A stretch of DNA of 44,608 nt from NCBI GenBank assembly GCA_964412115.1, contig CAYPMM010000005.1:1-44608 (forward strand), written 5' to 3'. Made by a program: the position numbers and the translations under genes. Below, piece by piece: positions 40,995 to 44,608 of this stretch. How positions within the stretch are numbered: position 1 is the stretch's first letter; each line of letters begins with the position of its first letter. The notes beneath the pieces were generated by a model. The model made no database searches and was not told the DNA's origin. It worked only from the letters and a program-made list of their open reading frames with translations. This stretch comes from HO2-45-28 sp964412115. Lineage in GTDB: Bacteria; Patescibacteriota; Minisyncoccia; HO2-45-28.

Positions 40995-41015
40995 CCGAAT
41001 CCTCTTTAATGTTAT

Positions 41016-41028
41016 TGTATTATATACA
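41016..41028. promoter_or_regulatory. NrtR-box-like palindrome in the pncA operon promoter
   Basis: TGTAT-TAT-ATACA, perfect dyad, overlapping a minus-strand TATAAT (41019-41024). It shares half-site sequence with the site at 41734-41750. Confidence 0.65.
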
Positions 41029-41052
41029 CTAATACATGGCAAAAAAAATTGT

Positions 41053-41724
41053 TTAAAGAATATTGACCATATGGTAGCGGTTTTTGACAAACTTGTAAAG
41101 CCTGGCCGGGCGGTGCGCTCCTCTTCTTTTGGCGGATACAGGATTTACCAAACCGATAGACAGCGCTTTTTTGCGGAAATTTCGTTTATCAATTTTTTTG
41201 GCCAGAATAATTTCGTAAACCTTCTGCAAATCGCTCAGCGTGAACTCCCGCGGCAAAAGCCCGTAAACTATATTTGCATATCCTATTTTCGCCCTCAAGC
41301 GTTCAAGAGCATGGCCAATAATTTTTTTATGGTCATAAGCGAGTTTCGGAAGGGTTTTAACGCCAAACCACTTAATATCTCCGTACTCCTTGCTGGTCTT
41401 CGGCTTTATTCCGGCGCTTGGTATAAGAGCAAAGTAGGCCGTTGAAACAACGCGCCCGAAAGGGTCCCTGTTTACCTCCCCAAAAGTGTAAAGCTGTTCC
41501 AAATAAACGTTTTTAAGTCCCGCTTTTGTGGAGAGCTGGCGTTTGGCCGCCTGTTCAAGCGACTCATCTGGTTTAATAAGCCCGCCGGGAACTGCCCAAA
41601 AGCCATTATAAGGCCTTTTTTTCATCTCAATTAAAAGAACTTTCAGCGCGCCATCATCAACGGTGAAAACTACCACGTCTACCGCTACCGCTGCGAATTT
41701 GTATTTTTGGCTGGATTTGTTCAT
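41053..41724 (-). CDS. nrtR: NrtR-family transcriptional regulator (Nudix plus winged helix)
   Basis: A 223-residue protein with a Nudix domain (residues about 8-140) and a C-terminal DNA-binding domain whose FTLSDLQKVYEIILAKKIDK and KRNFRKKALSI are typical of NrtR. NrtR proteins repress NAD-biosynthesis genes and sense ADP-ribose or NAD. The Nudix box is present but catalytic residues are changed: the REUxEE part reads RQLSTK, so hydrolase activity is unlikely and a sensing role is favoured. It is on the same strand as the NAD genes, directly before them, and has a near-perfect dyad 10 bases before its own ATG, suggesting autoregulation. No SD precedes the ATG. Confidence 0.9.
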   Translation of the reverse strand: MNKSSQKYKFAAVAVDVVVFTVDDGALKVLLIEMKKRPYNGFWAVPGGLIKPDESLEQAAKRQLSTKAGLKNVYLEQLYTFGEVNRDPFGRVVSTAYFALIPSAGIKPKTSKEYGDIKWFGVKTLPKLAYDHKKIIGHALERLRAKIGYANIVYGLLPREFTLSDLQKVYEIILAKKIDKRNFRKKALSIGLVNPVSAKRRGAHRPARLYKFVKNRYHMVNIL

Positions 41725-41733
41725 AACTTACTT

Positions 41734-41750
41734 TGTGTATTCTATACACA
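41734..41750. promoter_or_regulatory. NrtR-box-like palindrome upstream of nrtR
   Basis: TGTGTAT-TCT-ATACACA, a perfect dyad with 7-bp arms, starting 10 bases upstream of the nrtR ATG. Confidence 0.75.
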
Positions 41751-41800
41751 TACTAATCCCGAATTAAAAACCCGTCAAGGGGTTTCAGTGTGTTGATAAT

Positions 41801-41829
41801 ATTATAAATTATTTTTATTATTTTGTCAA
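41801..41829 (-). promoter_or_regulatory. consensus promoter upstream of nrtR
   Basis: Minus-strand TTGACA (41824-41829), 17-bp spacer, TATAAT (41801-41806): both hexamers are perfect. A second possible promoter (TTGACG, 17, TAGTAT) lies closer to nrtR and overlaps its operator. A small AACCC/GGGTT hairpin lies between. Confidence 0.85.
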
Positions 41830-41832
41830 GTA

Positions 41833-42600
41833 TTATGGTTTTTCAGCCGGATTATAGCGCCTTACGAGTATCTCAATATTTTTTGGCTCCGCCTCCAGGG
41901 CCGTTTTGGGCCAGGAAAAAGAAACTGTTTTGTCGCTCTGGCCTTCAATTTTATCTATGTTCGTTATGCTCGCGCCGACAACTTTTCCGGTATCATCGGA
42001 TAAAACCGCGGCGATCTGTAAATTATCAAGCGCAAAAAGGTCGTTGTTGCGTAAAAGTGCTTCGAGTCTTGGCTGGGGCAGAAGTGAAAAATCGCGCGAA
42101 ACCGCGACAACATTCGGCGGGGAATATTCGGCGTAGCGCCATTTGACCGGATCCAGCTCCACAAGAGCCCTCACGGGAATCTGCTCGCCCGTAAAAAAGG
42201 TCGGGTCCAAGATTAAAAATCGTTCGTTTGGATTTGCGAAGGTCTCCCCCTCTTTAGCGCCTATGACTATGTTGTTTTCATTGTAAATTTTCATCCGGTA
42301 AAAAAATCTGTCGGATGCGGCAAAGTTGTGCGTATTTTCAATCATGGCCGCGACCTCGTAAAGGCCGTCTGAAAGTTTGAAAAGGCGCGTCCATAAAACC
42401 ACCGGCTCGGAAAGATTGGCCAGACACGGCTGGCAAGAGCCTCCGCAATCCACCCCCTCCTCGCTCTGATTTCGTTTATTGTCAAAACAGGTCGCCTCGG
42501 GCGCTACTTGAAAAGCAAAGTAAACAATGACCGCCGCCGGAATAACGGCGATAATCGCGAGATATAAAATCTGTTTTTTTATCCGCCAATCAAGAAGCAT
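41833..42600 (-). CDS. membrane-anchored hypothetical protein with a cysteine motif
   Basis: A 255-residue protein with one N-terminal transmembrane helix (about 11-31) and an extracytoplasmic part beginning with a compact cysteine motif (TCFDNKRNQSEEGVDCGGSC, then QPC) near residues 37-60. The remainder looks like an immunoglobulin-like or other beta-sandwich fold. Proteins with this N-terminal DGxxNxxExGVDCGG-type motif recur in Parcubacteria; function is unknown. It is the last gene of a three-gene unit (43606 to 41833) upstream of nrtR. No SD. Confidence 0.65.
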   Translation of the reverse strand: MLLDWRIKKQILYLAIIAVIPAAVIVYFAFQVAPEATCFDNKRNQSEEGVDCGGSCQPCLANLSEPVVLWTRLFKLSDGLYEVAAMIENTHNFAASDRFFYRMKIYNENNIVIGAKEGETFANPNERFLILDPTFFTGEQIPVRALVELDPVKWRYAEYSPPNVVAVSRDFSLLPQPRLEALLRNNDLFALDNLQIAAVLSDDTGKVVGASITNIDKIEGQSDKTVSFSWPKTALEAEPKNIEILVRRYNPAEKP

Positions 42601-42607
42601 GGATATT

Positions 42608-42883
42608 TTATTTTTGTCCGCTCCTTAATTTTTTAAAAGAATCCTCCGCTTCTTTAACGGCCGCGATGGCTTGCAAAAAACTTTTTACCTCTTCCGGAGC
42701 GCCTTGGGCTTTTTTGACGAAAGCGGCCTTATCTTCCGGCCCGCCGATTCCTTGAACCAGCTGATGAATTAAATCGTGGAGATTGTTTGGAGTAATACCA
42801 CCCTCTTTACTGATGCGCTCGTACTCCGCCAAAGCCCTATCAAACGAGTCGCCGCCGTTTTCAGTTTTTGGAGCCTCTTCCAT
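42608..42883 (-). CDS. small helical hypothetical protein
   Basis: A 91-residue, acidic, mostly helical soluble protein (EEVKSFLQAIAAVKEAEDSF). No membrane segment, cysteines or known motif. It lies between two other uncharacterised genes with 3-7 base spacing, so it is part of the same operon. No SD. Function is unknown. Confidence 0.6.
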   Translation of the reverse strand: MEEAPKTENGGDSFDRALAEYERISKEGGITPNNLHDLIHQLVQGIGGPEDKAAFVKKAQGAPEEVKSFLQAIAAVKEAEDSFKKLRSGQK

Positions 42884-42886
42884 GTT

Positions 42887-43606
42887 TTATTTTTTTCTTT
42901 CTTTCTTTAGTTCCTGATAACGGATCTCAAATGGTTTAAACAACAATTCTTCTTTCAGCAACCTTTCGCCTTGTCTTGCCATTCTTTTTTCTTCTCCGCT
43001 AAAAACCGGTTCTTTAATATCCAAAGTGGGCGCACTTTGCGCTTCTGTCTCTCCAACATTGCGGGATTCTTCGCGAATGGCTTCACGCAATATTTCGTCC
43101 GTGGACTCCTCCATAGGATAGTGATTTTCTGGATTTATCCCGCGTTCCTCCAAAATTTTCGCTTCCCATTTATAACCCTCGGCAATAAAACGCCCCAAAT
43201 CCAGGCGTTCTTCCGGAACGCCGTTTTCTTTATAAAACTTTACTTCTTCTTCAAACACAATACGCAGTTCCTCCGCGCTATTATTTAGCAGATTCTGCCT
43301 AAAAAAATCCTTATCAAATCCGTGCGACTCGGCGGCTTTTGCAAGCCTGTCGCGTATCTCCATAATTTTTGCGCGCATATAAAATATATTATATTCCTCG
43401 ATAACCCGCTTGGAGCCCGCGCGCATTAACCTGTTTAAAAAAAGCTGTTCTTTTGGATCTTCACTCCAACGCCCGGTTTCCCAAAACTCTTTTTGAGCTT
43501 CGTGGTTATTGTTTAACTCGCGCAGCCACTCTCGTTTGTCCGGCGGAATGATTGATTCGTCCCACGGCACCTCCTTTTGTCTTTCAAATTTTGGCTCTTG
43601 TTCCAT
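42887..43606 (-). CDS. hypothetical charged helical protein
   Basis: A 239-residue soluble protein rich in Glu, Lys and Arg with long predicted helices, for example FYMRAKIMEIRDRLAKAAES and LRIVFEEEVKFYKENGVPEE. The C-terminal part includes a low-complexity acidic linker and ends in KKERKK. It starts the three-gene unit ending with the cysteine-motif membrane protein. No SD and no recognisable family. Proteins with this style and an MEQEPKFE-like start are seen nearby as well (44519 starts MSIEEGPKFE), which hints at a related start region. Confidence 0.6.
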   Translation of the reverse strand: MEQEPKFERQKEVPWDESIIPPDKREWLRELNNNHEAQKEFWETGRWSEDPKEQLFLNRLMRAGSKRVIEEYNIFYMRAKIMEIRDRLAKAAESHGFDKDFFRQNLLNNSAEELRIVFEEEVKFYKENGVPEERLDLGRFIAEGYKWEAKILEERGINPENHYPMEESTDEILREAIREESRNVGETEAQSAPTLDIKEPVFSGEEKRMARQGERLLKEELLFKPFEIRYQELKKERKK

Positions 43607-43628
43607 AAAAAGATTATAACAAATTAAA

Positions 43629-43649
43629 ACGGCCTTTATTAGAGGCCGT
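43629..43649 (-). terminator. terminator of the 131-residue protein gene
   Basis: ACGGCCT and AGGCCGT arms, followed on the minus strand by TTTAATTT. The gene's stop is at the edge of the stem. Confidence 0.65.
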
Positions 43650-44044
43650 CATTCCATAGATTTCGCCGAGAGTTCCGGCAAGAGGTTCCACCCTTCGCTG
43701 AATTTCAGGCGCAATTTCATCAAAATCTCGTCTTCGTCTTCTAAATTTTCTTTTTTAATCCACTCGCCCCAATATACTATCGAGAAAAATGCCTGTCTGT
43801 TTTGTCCGCGCCATCCGTTAAGAATAAGGGCGATTTCAAATCCGGCGCCAAACATATCGGGACGAACCATTAACACCATTCGAGTGATTGACGGTTCGGT
43901 TATGCCGTCTTTTCTCTGCCACTGCCACGCATAGTTGTCTCCGTCCCACGCCGCCGGCGCCTTTTCTAAGTTTTCGAAAAATGCGGCGTTATCTATGGCT
44001 TTTGTCAGAAGCTCAAAACTTTTGTCGGCCTTTTCATCAGGCAT
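43649..44044 (-). CDS. hypothetical protein
   Basis: A 131-residue soluble protein of mixed alpha/beta character with several aromatic strands (WDGDNYAWQWQRKDG; FFSIVYWGEWIKKEN) and no cysteines. It resembles no family I recognise. It has its own terminator. The upstream region up to the next gene carries one copy of the 46-bp direct repeat. Confidence 0.55.
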   Translation of the reverse strand: MPDEKADKSFELLTKAIDNAAFFENLEKAPAAWDGDNYAWQWQRKDGITEPSITRMVLMVRPDMFGAGFEIALILNGWRGQNRQAFFSIVYWGEWIKKENLEDEDEILMKLRLKFSEGWNLLPELSAKSME

Positions 44045-44119
44045 GATCCTTGCCCCCCATTCAAAACACCTCTGCCGAAAAATATATGACTTTTTGGAAT
44101 AAAAAACAAGTTCCCAAAC

Positions 44120-44165
44120 AAAAAATCGCGCGCTGTAAATCCCGCAGTTGCGGGACAGGCTGGCG
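44120..44165. repeat. 46-bp direct repeat, left copy
   Basis: Identical to 44535-44580. It contains the hairpin CCCGCA-GT-TGCGGG. The pair brackets the 108-residue protein gene. Confidence 0.9.
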
Positions 44166-44192
44166 TCTGGCTAAGTTGTATAAGTTGACCAC

Positions 44193-44519
44193 CTATTCTA
44201 CTTTTCTGTCTTCCCTCCACAAACGCTGGTAATAATATGGATCACCTTTGCGCGTACGAAACCATTTTTTTTCTATAATTTCTTCAACGCGACTACGAAC
44301 AACAAAATCTGTTTCTCCCGAATCGTAACGAACTTCGACTATGTCCGGCATACCTATTACACCCGGCCTATGTTGTTCTCTTACATCTATAACCTCCGCT
44401 GGTCTACGAGCGCCAGGGTAATCTTCAGGATTCCAATCACACCCTTGTTGCCAGAAAACTTCAACCCTCTTTCCTATAAGTGGGTCTTTTTCAAATTTTG
44501 GTCCTTCTTCAATGCTCAT
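44193..44519 (-). CDS. small hypothetical protein between direct repeats
   Basis: A 108-residue soluble protein. The middle has a strand-rich pattern around KRVEVFWQQGCDWNPEDYPG and VDIVEVRYDSGE-like segments (PDIVEVRYDSGETDFV), consistent with a small SH3-like or Tudor-like barrel; the C-terminus is basic and aromatic (KKWFRTRKGDPYYYQRLWRE). No function is recognised. Both flanks carry the same 46-bp repeat, so the gene may have been inserted with it. No SD. Confidence 0.55.
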   Translation of the reverse strand: MSIEEGPKFEKDPLIGKRVEVFWQQGCDWNPEDYPGARRPAEVIDVREQHRPGVIGMPDIVEVRYDSGETDFVVRSRVEEIIEKKWFRTRKGDPYYYQRLWREDRKVE

Positions 44520-44534
44520 GTGTCTAATTATAAT

Positions 44535-44580
44535 AAAAAATCGCGCGCTGTAAATCCCGCAGTTGCGGGACAGGCTGGCG
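44535..44580. repeat. 46-bp direct repeat, right copy
   Basis: Identical to 44120-44165. It is followed by another palindromic sequence (TCCCGACGC...GGCCGGGA) that runs to the window edge. Confidence 0.9.
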
Positions 44581-44608
44581 GTCCCGACGCTTCGGCCGGG
44601 ATGCTCGG

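Noticed and set aside
40893..41000. Known NAD-I or NAD-II riboswitch, or a tRNA-like gene
   Set aside because: The four-way layout superficially resembles a tRNA but lacks the T-loop, D-loop and acceptor end. The known NAD riboswitch motifs are smaller and do not match.

Overview
The window looks like part of a genome from the candidate phyla radiation (Patescibacteria), most likely the Parcubacteria group. This is inferred from the gene set and style: small membrane-anchored proteins of kinds common in Parcubacteria, a short UvrC, a compact RpoB and RpoC, many core genes without a Shine-Dalgarno (SD) sequence, several apparently leaderless mRNAs, and tRNA genes without an encoded CCA. No rRNA gene, CRISPR array, transposase or integrase was seen. 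Two 10-N scaffold gaps (5306-5315 and 37340-37349) interrupt genes.

Layout. 1-6.9 kb: small membrane and secreted proteins, a tRNA-Ser(GGA) whose 5' end carries an inserted GIY-YIG gene, HtpX, a ppGpp-hydrolase-like HD protein, two small zinc-ribbon proteins, a TrmB-like regulator broken by a gap, and LemA. 7-13.2 kb: groES-groEL under a CIRCE operator, a DHH phosphoesterase, and uvrA. 13.3-17 kb: a membrane protein and uvrC, then a 1.3-kb insert of small GC-rich membrane-protein genes bounded by a second copy of the uvrC 3' end. 17-21 kb: secG, a peptide-binding protein, tRNA-Leu(CAG) and RNase J. 21.3-29.5 kb: rpoB-rpoC, with rpoB split by an in-frame TAA, and rodA. 29.6-41.7 kb: an NAD salvage locus. 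41.8-44.6 kb: uncharacterised proteins and a 46-bp direct repeat.

The most interesting region is 29.6-41.7 kb. On one strand, in transcription order, it encodes nicotinamidase (PncA), a von Willebrand A protein, a PP2C phosphatase, a Ser/Thr kinase with a large C-terminal domain, an unknown protein, a NadD-NadK fusion, nicotinate phosphoribosyltransferase (PncB), PRPP synthetase (Prs) and glutamine-dependent NAD synthetase (NadE). This covers every step from nicotinamide to NADP, including supply of PRPP. A vWA/PP2C/kinase phosphosignalling triad of the TerY-P type sits inside the pathway. The locus is headed by an NrtR-type Nudix regulator that seems to have lost its catalytic glutamates. 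Palindromes TGTGTAT-TCT-ATACACA and TGTAT-TAT-ATACA lie just upstream of nrtR and in the promoter of the pncA unit.

The spacers of this locus are structured. pncA is preceded by a predicted four-way-junction RNA, and prs and nadE by two copies (59 of 62 bases identical) of an element that can form mutually exclusive hairpins. Most leaders contain a boxA-like GTTCTTT, the motif that recruits NusB-NusE in rRNA antitermination. I infer a NAD-responsive locus controlled at promoter, RNA and protein levels. The enzyme assignments are firm; the regulatory model is a hypothesis.

Other points to check are the split rpoB, a 14-bp duplication of the tRNA-Ser 5' end around the GIY-YIG gene, a 29-nt double-hairpin repeat found there and in frame inside uvrA, and the sharp division between genes with and without an SD.
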